From positions 44,175,239 through 44,239,238 of the forward strand of contig OX457026.1 of the NCBI GenBank assembly GCA_949752745.1: a stretch of 64,000 nucleotides of DNA, given 5' to 3'. Below, in pieces: positions 47,186 to 58,621 of this stretch. The stretch comes from Protula sp. h YS-2021 (Eukaryota; Annelida; Polychaeta; Sabellida; Serpulidae). A model generated the notes under the pieces. The model did not search any database. It was not told the DNA's origin and saw only the letters and a list, made by a program, of their open reading frames with translations. The translations under genes were made by a program, and so were the position numbers. Each line of letters begins with the position of its first letter. Positions within the stretch are counted from its first letter, which is position 1.

Positions 47186-47948
47186 CTAGCGCTCAGTATC
47201 GTTCTTAGGTCACATTGTATCCAACGAAGGTATTTCCACTTGCCCTGAGAAATTTAAAAAGGTGCGAGAGTGGCCAGTACCAAAGAACCTCACAGAAGTA
47301 AAAGAGTTTCTTGGTCTTTGTTCATACTACAAGAGCTTTATTAAGAAGTATGGGGACGTTGCTAAACCCTTGAAAGATCTGTCTAGAAAAGACCAAGAAT
47401 TTGTGTGGTGAGGGGAAAGTCACAGCAGTTTTGATGCACTGAAACACTTGCTTACCACAGCACTTATTTTGGCATATCCAAACGATGAAGGTCAATTTAC
47501 TTCAGATACGGATGCGAGCAACCACAGCATTTCCGGTATTCTAAGTCAGGTGCAAAACGGCGTCGAGAAAGTCATCAGTTATGGCTCCCGCATTTTAAAT
47601 AAGTCGAAGGTTAATTACTGTACGACGAGACGTGAATTGTTGGCAGTTATGTATTTTGTACAGTATTACAAACACTTCTTGCTGACTAGAAAGTTTCTCC
47701 TAAGAATAGACCATTCCTCTCTTCTCTACCTATTTAGATGGCGTTCGCCAGAGGGGCAAATCGTCAGATGGTTAGAGATATTGGGTCCATTTGATTTTGA
47801 TATCAAACACAGGGCTGGGTTATCGCATCAGAATGCCGATTCCTTGTTTCGGATTCCATGTGCGCAGTGTGGGGAGGGAGTGGATTCTGACGAATTTAAG
47901 TATGTTGAAGATAGGAGAAAGAAAGCTAAAGAAATCTTGAAAAGATAA
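47186..47948 (+). pseudogene. RT thumb and RNase H (copy 2)
   Basis: Same as 30541-31303, with two close substitutions (HRAGLSHQNADSLFRIP for HRAGISHQNADSLSRIP). The Ser to Phe change next to the conserved Asp hits a normally conserved position. Confidence 0.9.
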
Positions 47949-48177
47949 AAAATCGACCAAAATCTAAGGAAAATGCAATCAGGAAAAATAATTTGGCACA
48001 GGGACACCAAACCAGACAGGTTAGGGGTGTTTTAGGATCATCAGAAAGCCAAAATGCTGTTGAGAATTGCGTTCAAAGTATTGATCAGGTAACCCATGGT
48101 ATTGATACAGTGGCTCAGACCGATTCAAAGTCTGGAGAGGATCAGAGCCCAAATTCAAACGGGTTGAAAGGTTATTC

Positions 48178-49406
48178 TTGCGAAAAATCCAAATCGAGGA
48201 TAATAAAATTTCCTACACTTTGGAAAGGTTTGAGAAAAATGAACCTAAACCGAGCTGGGATGAAATATCTCCCGAAAGTCCAGCCATCAAAGCATTATGG
48301 GCTGATTGGAAAAGATTGAAAGTAGAAAATGGAGTCTTATACAGGGCTTTCTACAGTGAAAACAAGGTGGGAGAAGTTTGGCAACTAGTACTCCCAAGAA
48401 TACTAGTCAAGGGTGTATTATCTGCATTGCACGCTAGTCCGAGTGGTAGTCATGTGGGAGTTGACAAAACATTGGGTTCTGTGAGAAGTAGGGTGTACTG
48501 GTATGGTTTTAAGAGAGATGCGACAGACTGGGTTCGAAATTGCCATAAATGCAACTAGCGAAAACAAAATCCAAACAAGAAAAACACCCCCTGAAGCTTT
48601 TTCCTGTAGAAGCACCCATGAAAAGAACTGTCCTTGATATTTCCGGTAAATGGCCGAAAACCGAACGTGGAAATCAGTATATATTGGTTATTGGTTACTA
48701 TTTTACAAACTTTATAGAGGCATTTCCAATTACCAACATGGAAGCTGTTACGCTGGCAAATGTCTTGGTTAAAGAATTTATACTCAGGTACGGCACCCCT
48801 CGTATGATTCTGAGTGACCAGGGTTCACAGTTCATGTCCGGTTTGTACCGAGAAATGTGTCAACTGCTGCAAATTGACCAGGTGCGTACAACCATTTACA
48901 GGCCGCAGACTGATGGGCATATCAAATGCTCGATTGAAAGCCTACTTTCCCTTCTTGTGGGTGAAAATCAGAGAAATTGGGACGAAAAACTAAGTTTTGT
49001 AGTGTCTGCGTGCAGAAACACGCCCCAAAAGTCCTCAGGTCTTTCCCCCAATATGCTCATGTTTGGCCGTACGACAGAAATGCCCCTTGATTTGATTATT
49101 GGCAGGCCAAAGACAGATTATTTCCCTGCTGAACATGCGTACGTCAAAGATTCAAGGGAAAAATTTGAGCAAGGCCATGAAATAGCGAGAAAAAACATTA
49201 AGGTGGCCGCAGACAGACAGAAAAGTGATTATGAGGTTATTGTAAAACCCAGTTCCTTCAGCGTAGGGACCAGAACGAGGGTACGTATCCCTCGCAAAAA
49301 GTCCGGTTTATCGCCCAAACTTATGTGCAAATGGCAGGGTCCTTTTACAATTATTGAGAGGATAGGGGATGTAAACTATAATGTACATTTAAATACTCGG
49401 CCTTAA
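48178..49406 (+). pseudogene. Integrase of the Gypsy element (copy 2, longest frame)
   Basis: The zinc domain ends in a stop at 48558, as in copy 1. The core and C-terminus then form one 285-residue frame (48549-49406) because the extra C of copy 1 is absent. The catalytic Glu position is Lys (TDGHIK). The GPY/F-like motif CKWQGPFTII is near the end. Confidence 0.9.
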
Positions 49407-49729
49407 GACTTTATTTCGGCCCTAATCCAAACCTCAGTCTGCCTGTTGATAAAAGCGAATCTTCCCAGGGACAGAGACAGAATTCTGATTCCGAAACCCT
49501 CACGGCAGACGAACACACAGACGAACGTAAAACTGTTGAAAGTGATCCAAACTGTGATCAGAATCTACGTCTGGGAAAAGGTTCTAAAATTGAAATCTGA
49601 CAAACTGATTACAGCTCGTCAAGCAGCGACTCAATTCCCCCAGGCGTAAGTTTGTGAAAGTAAAATGAACAGACCCAAGTTCTGATGAGAAGAGTTTGCC
49701 GATTTCGGGTGCGGGTGATCGCTCAGATA
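49407..49729 (+). other. Sequence 3' of integrase (copy 2)
   Basis: Contains the stretch missing in copy 1 (ORF 49446-49649 crosses it without a recognised domain). The unique sequence starting at 49730 follows directly. Confidence 0.6.
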
Positions 49730-50393
49730 AAGAAAATTCGGACCGATTACGGGTGGTTCGGACAAGTTGCAGTCGCCAGTTAAAGCGCCACGACTCTTGA
49801 AACGATTGTGAAAAGCCCCGAAAAGATTTGCTGATTCTGATTAAAATGTAAATATAGTAACAAAACATAGGAAAATACAGAAAGTTGCTTAAAAACCCAT
49901 CTCCACAAGAAGAAAGAGTATGTTATTGCCTTGTTTGTTAGTTTAATTGTTTGGACAGTCAGTGACTTCACATAAACAAGTGATACAGGAGTGTAACTGA
50001 TTAAGTTTATGGTCCCATTTCGGACTTCTAAGGTGTTTTACAGTAAAAGTAAAATGGAATGATTGTTGTCAGTCTTAAAGTTATCAGGTACACGATGGTG
50101 ATAGAAAATTGTTTATTGCTGGCACAAGCACTTATCAGCTCCGTTTGGTAAACAGGTTGCCAGATGTTTCGTGAAAATAACGACTTCTAAATGAAAATTT
50201 CGGAACATAAAAGTGGAAGATACTTTGCACAAACATAGTTAAAGTTTCAAGTAATGGTTATCGAAGTTGACTGAACTCTAAAGTAGATGTAACCATAAGT
50301 AATGATGCGTCACCGAGGCATGCATGGATCAAAAGAAATAAAGTAGTCCATCGTGTTATTTGTGTAAACTGGAAAAGCTATTATTTTTTATGT
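49730..50393. other. No gene seen
   Basis: AT-rich, unique in the window. It ends in atgtttgacag, a possible splice acceptor just before the zinc-finger ORF. Confidence 0.4.
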
Positions 50394-51446
50394 TTGACAG
50401 ATGCCTCGCTTGGCACATGCTTGTGGCACATGCAAGTTAAAGTTCATTTGCCACGATACGGAACATTAATAAGGCATAAAAAAGAATGGCATGCTCCCCG
50501 GCACGCCCCCTGCCCTCACTGCCACCAAACATTAATAGTTGAAGAACCCCTCTTGCGGCACCTTGTAACATGCCAGAAAAATAAATAATAATTTTATGTG
50601 GTTGCAGAATCCAACCTAGTCAACCATCCCCAACCATGCGCCCTTTCAATTAGCCTTTGCTATGTCGTGCGTGTGGTTTTACATGCAAAAGTTTGAAGGA
50701 ACTCGAGGCACATCGGGAGAAGAAACACCCAATTACGGACTCAAATTTCTTCTGTCCGTTCTGTGAATTGAGTGCCTCGAGTCGCTTCCACATGTTTGGC
50801 CACTTGACGTCACGCCATGGGACCCAGACTCTAAAGGAGGGTCTGACTAGGGAAAGCCTGTGCCGAGAAAAGCCTTCGTGTCGTCCACCGACACAAGCCG
50901 AGACAAAAGCCCCTGAAAGAAGGGTTGAGATCTCACGCGAATCAGTTTCCAAGTCAGGGGAAGGAAATGAAAACCGCGATGATGTCGAGGATGATCTCGG
51001 CCCGACTCCCCTGTACTCGGTTGACGTACCGGAGGAAATCCCCAAACGCCCGGAAACTCCCCATGTTGATTTGGAGACGGACCGGAAAATGCGCGAGGTG
51101 AAGTCCTCAGACCCCAGGCGGAGATTCCCTCTAGGGAGAGGCTGAGTCGGCGGCGCTGTTCGAGGTCGACGAAGCACAGGTGTGGGGCCACACGCTCACA
51201 AAGCGCCGGATAACGCACGCCGATGGCTCAGTCGAGGTGGTTGAGAAGATGAAGTTCGTCAACCAGGCCAAAAGAGAGGATTTAAATTGCTGCATCAGGG
51301 AAAATCATGTTTTTCCAGATTTACCCCCCTTTCACCAATTTAACCCCCTGCGCCAAGTTTACTCTCGCCAAATCCGCTTAGAAGAGGATGTCAAGATGAC
51401 AACATGCCCCGGTCTTTATATGCAAGGCAAAAGCGTATATAGTTGA
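50394..51446 (+). pseudogene. C2H2/C2HC zinc-finger locus, frame-broken
   Basis: ORF 50394-50588 shows CPHCHQTL...LLRHLVTC and, in an overlapping frame, CGTCKLKF followed by LIRHKKEWH, as if one finger is split by a frameshift. ORF 50657-51145 (162 residues) has CRACGFTC...LEAHREKKH and CPFCELSA...MFGHLTSRH, two complete C2H2 fingers, then an acidic tail. A third frame (51134-51446) continues with VWGHTLTKRRITHADGSVEV. GC content is higher than in its surroundings. It may be an accessory ORF of the long Gypsy element or an independent gene with unseen introns; I cannot decide. Confidence 0.6.
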
Positions 51447-52969
51447 CGGGCGAAGACCTAAACACGATTACCCTGATTAAAACTTAGATTTTAGACGGGA
51501 AGACGTGGCTTTAGCGTGCCTCGTAACAGTGATCTGGTTGAGAAAAGACGACGCCGAGGAAGCACTTTCGGACATCAAAAAATTAAGAACTGTGTGATTA
51601 ATACATGGTGTTTGGAAAAAATATATGTATGTATGTTAATGTATTTTTGTAATGTCTTTAACTATTGTATAATGTTCCCCGCCCCCCTCCCCGACCCCGA
51701 GGTGTTTTCAAGGGAAGGTGAGTGTAAAAAATGAATAATGTATGTATAAGTGAATGATTGCGGAGGTTGCTTGGTTGATTGGCTGGTTGGTCGCCGCTTT
51801 AGCGCATAGGAGTAGTGGCGTGGTGACTGTGGAAAGAACCTGGACTTCGATTTTTGGCTACTGACTGAAAAAAGATATGGCTGGCTCTTTAAGAGCATTG
51901 TAAGCTTACGGCTGCTAGCAAGTGTGTAAATGTTCAAAGCGCATAATGTACAGAGTGTACCATACAGTGTGTAGCATACAGAGTACACCTTTCGCGTATA
52001 GAGTAAGGCAGTTCAGGCTTTAGTAAAAAAAAAAAATTTTATATACTTTGTTGATTTGATGGGCTTTTGCTAACACATCTTCATTTTAAACGTTGTAGGA
52101 TACGCATTCATGCCTCAGTTCTAAAAAAAAAGTGTTGGTAAATGTTGCAAGTTACTACGCACTCTTGGCTCACGTGTTAAAAAAAGACCGAACCATGTCG
52201 CATGTAGGGATAAAGTAGGAAGCTACTGCCAATGCTTCGAAAAAACACTAGCTTGGCTCTAAAACTAAGAAAGCCTGATGCTTGATTTTGATGGCTTTAC
52301 GGCTAGAGAATTCGTTTGATCCATTCCAAGCAATGGGGGAATAAGACTGGGCAGACGCCCATCACTTTTAGCAAAGTAAACTATGTTAAAACATAGGTAT
52401 TTATGTAATTGGACAAAAATGTAGACAAATCTCTTCTGGTGTTAGTCTGCAAGTTGGAAGTCAATACGCCAAGTATCAAACCAGAAAACTGAGTTTTAAT
52501 GAAGCCCCTCTAAATCGTTTCTGGTTTGGTTTGCCATTTTGACACTTATATGGAGTTAAGAGGCCGACAACTTTAAATTAGTTGCTGACGAATGTTTCTT
52601 ATAGCAGTAATTCCAAATGTATGTATTAAAGTGTTAGGTGTGTGTGTATCTAGAGAAAATCGAGTCTTAATGATGACAGCTTTCCCTGGGGTTTTGCCAG
52701 GAGCAATATTTTTCACATTTTTTTGTTGTAGTTTGCTAAAAATGACTTAAATTTTCCCCGTGAGGACCCATAAATTGAAGTTGAATAAGTATGAAAAGAA
52801 TTGGCAGTAGAAATCACAGAAATAGTGTATTTTGCTAAAAAAAAAAAGTAATAGAGAAGTATACTCCCTATTACTCGAATTGTAGAGTAAATAGTAGCGT
52901 TAAATTTTCCTAAAACGTTAATGGGCAAGTGCAGATTGTATGCGTGTGTATTGTAGTATGTTCGCCACA
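51447..52969. other. No gene seen
   Basis: AT-rich, with only short ORFs. It has a local run of tacagagtgtacca-like repeats at 51945-51985. It could be the 3' untranslated part of a large element. Confidence 0.4.
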
Positions 52970-54075
52970 TATTTTGGTCAAAAAATGTATTTTGTAATCA
53001 TTTGGCGACCCACAGTACTTGTCAGTAAGTAAGCGGAAAGATGGCCGTAGCTTGCCGGTGTAGAAGCATGATAAGAATAGCCCTAGCTCTCTGAAGTAAG
53101 TCCATTTGTGTTAAAGAACAAAAGTAAATGTATTTATAATTATATTATTTGACCAGGCATAAGTGCTTAGTTTCTAGCGAGAAACATAACTTGTAGTGTT
53201 AGCTTTGGTGTTAAGTGATGACAGAGCCTGGGGATTTGCATATGAAAATGCTAATAGGGTCAATAAGTGGGCCGCTATGTCAGCTGTTTTGTTGGATTAT
53301 TATTTCCTAAAAGAAGAAAGAAACGGGGATTTTGGCCTGTTTTAAAGTTCAGTTTTTGGCATTTTCGGTGAAGATTATAGTAAACTAGTATGAAGATAGA
53401 ACAGAAAAAGGCTTTAAGAGTGGGAATAAAATGGGTTTGGTTTATGTGTATAATTTGGCCAGAAAAGTAGACTATTTACTGGGTTCTGGCATAGCTTTTC
53501 CGTAAAGGGCTCGTATGTGTCACTTATGTGTTATTTTTGCATCTTTTTCTCTGTAGGGGCTCTAGTGTTGCTGCCCGGAAATTTCCAAAAAATCAGCTTA
53601 TTTAAATTTTATATTAAAATTAATCAAAGCCCTTCCTTATTAGTACGATAATGTTTATCTAATAGAAGCTAAGGTTTCTTGGGGCTAAAGAATGGTAGGT
53701 CTTTGAAAAGTGTTGTTAGAAATACAGCTGCTTAAAATTCGTTGATTTCCGAGAGTTCTGCCGGTGCGCTCACTTTGTAAACAAAACAGTGAAAAAGTTG
53801 AAAGTTTTGATAATCTTATAATTTTGATAGTTTATTAGGGTTTATTGCTAATTAGGTACTGGTTTGGGACAGAGTGCTTGTTACTAATTACTTTCGTATA
53901 CAGAAAGCTATAGTGGTTGAGTGGTAATGGGTAAATAGCACTCAACCACATGACACACGATCTCTGACCGGTAACACAGCTGAAGTTCGCCATGAAAAAT
54001 ACTAATTTTTGGCCGTTTCTCTTTTTTTCGGTAGTCAGTTCATGGGCGACAATAGGAGAATTTATAAAAAAAATT
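52970..54075 (+). repeat. Unclassified dispersed repeat, copy I
   Basis: Colinear with 61430-62490 at clearly reduced identity. Shared phrases include aatagccctagctc, ggggatttgcatatg, tgctgcccggaaatttc and attgctaattaag/agg. No ORF in either copy. It lies just left of an LTR here but not at the other site. Confidence 0.8.
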
Positions 54076-54291
54076 GGTAAAATCTTGTATTTTAACCGTA
54101 ACCAGCATTCTGCCGTAGTACTGGCTCCAAGTCAGCTCTTCTTTATTTTAATTAGTATATTCCTCTGTCAAGACAGCTTCATGGAGCTAGAATAGTACGG
54201 GGTTGGCAATATAAAATTGAGATTAATTTGGATTAGTGCTTGAAATAGGCGGTTCGTAGTCCCCGTATTTCATGTTTTAAGAAGAGAATAG

Positions 54292-54559
54292 TATGAGAAC
54301 TCTAGGGTTGTTGCCCTCTTTCTTTTATAAATATTTTGGTCGAATTTTGAGAGATTTTTAGAAAACGGGCCTGGCTTGGGTTCTGGACGCGACCCTCGAA
54401 AAATACGGTCCCATTGGCTTGACAGCACAAAAAATAGACACCCCACTCTCCCGGCTACCAATGACCCGAGACCAATTCTCTTTTTAGGAAATGTTTTTCC
54501 GAAAGAGCTCCGCCACTCTCTTCGTGTTTTGAATATTTTCTTATGATTTCTTATGATTT

Positions 54560-54618
<59 letters not shown>

Positions 54619-55013
54619 TTACCTGACAGCCATTGAGAAACCGAGAATAGCGTTAAAGATAGCAAGGTAGAAATCTGTGAAGACAATTGTGGGATAAATT
54701 TATAAATCACAGATAAAAGTGAAGTCTTTTTCTGGAAGTTTATTTTGGATAAAACAATCAGAAACAGCCCCGAAGAGTCGCACTTTTTTACCTGGCAAAA
54801 AGTACAGCTTTTCTAATTCTTCTATACATCATTTAAGGCTGGAAGAGTCGCGCTTTTCACTAGCTGAAAAGCGCATCTTTGCCACTCTTCGGATAGTCGT
54901 GTTGCTAACTGGGGTGGCAACACACACTAAAGCAATCCTTTATCGACCTCCCCAAGCGACAAAGCCGTCGTACTGTTGGTTCTCTAATTGGCAGTATTAC
55001 GAGGGTGACGACA
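54292..55013 (+). mobile_element. Third LTR of the same Gypsy family (3' or solo)
   Basis: Starts TATGAGAACT and ends GGGTGACGACA. About 7-8% different from the 5' LTRs over the first 200 bases compared by eye. A stretch of about 160 bp containing the TATA box is missing, and the GA run is longer (54563-54616). A purine run aagaagagaatag precedes it, like a polypurine tract. It may be the 3' LTR of the element that starts at 42200, or a solo LTR. No target duplication links it to the 5' LTR. Confidence 0.85.
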
Positions 55014-55015
55014 CT

Positions 55016-55209
55016 ATAACATTGATTCAGACTTTATCAACGCAAATACAATTTGGGCAGCTGATCTCATGTTAGTTGTAGCTGCTAGAATTATTTCACA
55101 TTATGACGAAAATGCTTCACTGTCAAGGGATATATCAGAGCTTGCCACGTTCAATAATGGACGCGTTGAAGTGAATATAGACATTTGCAAACTGTTTGAA
55201 GAGCATTGA
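55016..55209 (+). pseudogene. Open frame, C-terminal fragment of unknown protein
   Basis: An uninterrupted frame of about 64 codons without its own start (ATIWAADLMLVVAARII-like composition, ends LFEEH). It starts directly at the LTR border, so the LTR may have inserted into it. AATAAA lies at 55288. It may belong to the Polinton that follows; not recognised. Confidence 0.4.
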
Positions 55210-55312
55210 AGCTTGTATTATGAAATGTAGTTGTAGCATATTCTTCATATTATGAATTTTTTGTTAAAATATTCCTATTTACATGTCAATAAAAGTTTTA
55301 TTATGTGAATGA

Positions 55313-56069
55313 TTGGTGTTATTTCAAGCTGATGTGGCAACTTGGAAAGACTACTTAACCAATGCTTACTTTAAGCCTGGAATTCTTAGAGCATTTGCAG
55401 GACCTACTAAGTTGTACAAAGTACTAAAACAAAACGAACAGCCTGTAATATATTCCAAAGTGACACATTTGTTACAAGATCAAAATGCCTTTAGTTCACT
55501 TCAGCCAGTGAAATATAAATTTAAACTACAACGTACTATTACCGGTGGCATTGATGCTACGTGTGATGTGGACTTTCTACTCATTGTCATTGATGTCTCA
55601 TGGATCCTTAGCAAATGCATTATCACCAGCAGACATTAACTAAGAAGATTGAATCCAAAGTGTAGAAACATAAGTATATTGATAAATTGAAATTAAAATC
55701 AACGATAAAAGCAAAAACCCTACAAGTTTAACATTGGTCAACATGTTCGCATCTTACAAAATAAATATGTATTTGAAAGGGATTATCATGTAAAATGGAC
55801 ACAAGAAGTGTTCATTGTCACACATCGTTGTAAGAAGCAAGAAGCACACTTGTATCGTGTCAAAGACTACTTATACGAAGACATCAATGGTTATTTCTAT
55901 GAAGAAGAATTACCAGCTGTTACAAAAGACATTCAATCCGTATACAAAATTGAAAAAAGTTTTGGAGACACGAAAAAGGCTAGGTTTGAAAGAATTATTT
56001 GTCAAGTGGTTAGGCTGCTCAAAGGAATTTAATAGTTGGGTAAAGGAATCTGATATCCAAGCGCTATGA
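55313..56069 (+). pseudogene. Polinton/Maverick integrase relic with chromodomain
   Basis: The N-terminal frame (55313-55639) has AFAGPTKLYKVLK and TITGGID, as in Polinton (c-integrase) proteins. Most of the catalytic core is deleted after 55600. The C-terminal region resumes near 55738 with an SH3-like stretch (EVFIVTHR, DINGYFYEEELPAV). In another frame a chromodomain follows (LKELFVKWLGC...FNSWVKESDI), ending at 56069. Polinton integrases insert the element's DNA. Gene order with the following relics supports the call. No terminal repeats were found. Confidence 0.85.
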
Positions 56070-56700
56070 AGCATCCGTTTATATGTCTGATTTTTGGAGC
56101 AGCAGGTAGTGGAAAAACATCTCTTGTGAAAGCACTCGTTGAATAAAAAGTTATTCAACAATTTCCTAAAAATATTTTACGGCTTTATGCTATGGATCAG
56201 CCTTTCCACAAAGACATGAAAGGAGTGAAATTTCATCAAGGTATTCCAGAGGATATTGAAAACGTTTTAATCCAACACAGAATAACTTACGCTTTTCGAT
56301 GATCTCATGACTAAATGTCACAGTGATGAACGCATGACCAGACTGTTTAGTGTTGGAAGTAGCCATAAAAGCTAAGCATTATTTTCATCCTACACAACCT
56401 GTTTCATCAAGGAAACAAAATGCGTAATATTACTTTTAATTTTCATTATATTATTCTCTTTAAAAATCCAAGAGATAGACAACAGATCATACATTGGACG
56501 ACAAGTGTATCCATGGAAATCTTAGTTTCTCATTGAAGCATATCAAGATACTACCAGCAAACCTCATGGCTATTTATTCATTTATTCATTCACACCAAAG
56601 ACAGAAGAAAAGTTACGTATTCGCACAGGAATTCTACCAAATGATACATATTACGTTTATGTTAATAAAATAGTGTATGAAGAAGAATTACAACAGTTTG
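56066..56700 (+). pseudogene. Polinton packaging ATPase (FtsK/HerA-type) relic
   Basis: The start ATG overlaps the integrase stop (ATGA, 56066-56069). ICLIFGAAGSGKTSLVK carries the Walker A motif (56096-56119). Later, in other frames, HYIILFKNPRDRQQI, the segment with YPW, and KPHGYLFIHSF match the adenovirus-IVa2-like/FtsK ATPase of Polintons. Many stops and frame changes. In intact elements this ATPase packages DNA into capsids. Confidence 0.85.
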
Positions 56701-57020
56701 GTATTTAACTTCAAGACGTCTAAACGAATTCAAGCGAATCAACCATTTCTTCATTTGTTAGCACGTAGCAGTGCTAAACGACGTAAATCCTTGTTGAAGC
56801 AAGCCACCAAAGATGAATTGGTCAGTTTGTTTGAAATGTGATTGAATATATTGCATGGACACTTACCATTGGAGCCACATATGTATCAAAAATTAAAGCG
56901 TGAACAACACATCATTCGACAACACTGGCTGAAAAGACAATTTGCCTTAAGCGTTAAAAGAAGTTGATTAATCAGAAAGGTGGATTTATTGGAACAATTG
57001 CAAGAATTGTGCTTCTATCA
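56701..57020 (+). pseudogene. Polinton small basic protein relic (adenovirus core-protein-like)
   Basis: A decayed frame with LLARSSAKRRKSLLKQA, which resembles the small basic protein found next to the ATPase in Polintons and adintoviruses. The rest is basic and interrupted by stops. Role in intact elements: probably DNA condensation or a minor virion protein. Identification rests on one motif plus position. Confidence 0.6.
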
Positions 57021-57127
57021 TTAGTTCATATTTTTTTTAAAATTGAGGCAAGCATTGAAAATGGATGGAAAGAATCAGAATATAGAAAATTATTATCAAT
57101 TCAACCTTCAAATTATGGTATTTAAGC

Positions 57128-57600
57128 TAAAATGAATAAACGAGAATGCCTCGACTTCTTGGCCATCATTTCCGAGAAATGCAATCACAACGACAACAAA
57201 AAAGCTACAGCGGCTGCTGCAGAAAAATCAGAACAGTCACAAGAGTTAACATTTCTAAATCATTTTCAACATATATATCATGTAAAAGTAACACAACTTC
57301 CAGCAGAACTTTAGAAATTTGGTGCTAGATGGACAGATAAGAATGAACCTATGTTGAAAACTGGAGATGTAATCGAAAATTCCAACATTATTGATTTACT
57401 GAAAGAAGCATTGGTTGCTACAAAAAGAAAAGAACGACTAGTACTACCATGAGGTTGGAAGCATTTTATTAAGGAAATTGTTGAAGATATTACAAAAAAA
57501 AAATAAAACAGCGTCAACAAGGACATTTTTGAGAAGGGTGGGAAAACTTTTAACATGGTTTAGAGGGTTATGTTGTTATCAAAAATGAAACTACAACTTG
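57128..57600 (+). pseudogene. Unrecognised Polinton ORF relic
   Basis: Starts at ATG 57132. Open for 60 codons, then continues past a stop with charged segments (GDVIENSNIIDLLKEAL, GWKHFIKEIVEDI). No family assigned. Its place between the small basic protein and the penton-like gene suggests a structural or accessory protein. Confidence 0.45.
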
Positions 57601-57779
57601 TATTCATGAAAAAATAAGGTAAAACGCAGTAATAATGTGAACCTTGTACTCAGCGTATGTAATGCATGAGGTGTACACAATACACACAATGCGTGCCATT
57701 CACAAAGCAATGTATGTACGCATTCAGTCAGTACCCACACACATGGACGACAATGAGACAAGGAATAGAAAATACCCTT

Positions 57780-58282
57780 GATTATCGCTAATCAATAGAG
57801 GATAGGTTCTTTGAAGTTTCCATTCCATATGGTTACTATAGATCTGTATCTGAAATATATGAATGGAGAATTACAAAGATCTATTGCTACAAATCTATTT
57901 GGTTTAAGTATGAGAAAACTGGAGTTTCTCTTATTTTGAGAAATAATTATGATATTGTCTTTTCTACTGGATTACCTGAGATTTTGGGATTTATACCAGC
58001 TGAATCGTATAAACACTCTGATCCTGCTGAACATCGAGCAGATGTAAAGCATGGATTTTATACATTTTATGTATTGCAGTATTTGCGAGCCACAAGTAGT
58101 TGGAGATTATTATGTTCCTTCACTACGTTCTATTCCCATTGAAGAACCTCATTACGTATTTGCTAACACACCAAAATAAAAATAAAAAATATGGCATGAT
58201 AGAACTGAATATCAAGGATGACGCAGGTCAAAATGCTTCATTTCAAACTGGAAAGCTGATCTGTAAATTTTATTTTCGATAA
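57780..58282 (+). pseudogene. Polinton minor capsid (penton-like) relic
   Basis: Segments in different frames match the Polinton minor capsid protein: HGFYTFYV, ICEPQ-like then VVGDYYVPSLRSIPIEEP, and the C-terminal strand IELNIKDDAGQ...GKLICKFYFR ending at 58282. The single-jelly-roll penton-like protein occupies capsid vertices in modelled Polinton virions. At least two frameshifts. Confidence 0.8.
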
Positions 58283-58618
58283 AACGTACTATGAAAGCAT
58301 TATGAAAGCACAGAGACACGATCCATCTGCATAACGCAACCATTTCCTTCATCAAGTGAATAGGGATTTGCCAGGATTTAAAGGTGCACGCATTGACTCT
58401 GGGGATGGTATTGGTTTGTTCCTAGGCGCAATGGCTCGTAAAGCTATTCCACTCATTAAGGCAGGAGCTAAAATTGTTGCACCACATCTTAAAAAGACTG
58501 CAAAAATGCGGTTAAAGACGTGAATGGTTGTGTAGTTCAAGAGAGTGTTGATAAAAGTCCACAAACGAAAGTCGTGAAAGCGAAAGGAGTAGCATCAAAA
58601 GATATATTTTGGAAGTAG
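58283..58618 (+). pseudogene. Small Polinton protein relic (amphipathic, basic)
   Basis: Frame with GIGLFLGAMARKAIPLIKAG, a Gly-rich amphipathic stretch followed by Lys-rich sequence. Similar small proteins precede the major capsid gene in Polintons. Function unknown, possibly a pVI/pX-like minor virion protein. Confidence 0.5.
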
Positions 58619-58621
58619 AAA

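Larger units (their letters stand above)
33038..49729. repeat. Tandem segmental duplication, copy 2 (about 16.69 kb)
   Basis: Same content as 16351-33038. The junction reads cagatacagcacaat: it fuses the right end of the unit (cagata, which continues aagaaa at 49730) to its left end (acagcac, which follows cttgac at 16350), with at most 1 bp of shared sequence. Copy 2 keeps the link to the sequence 3' of the Gypsy element, so copy 1 lacks its 3' half. Confidence 0.95.
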
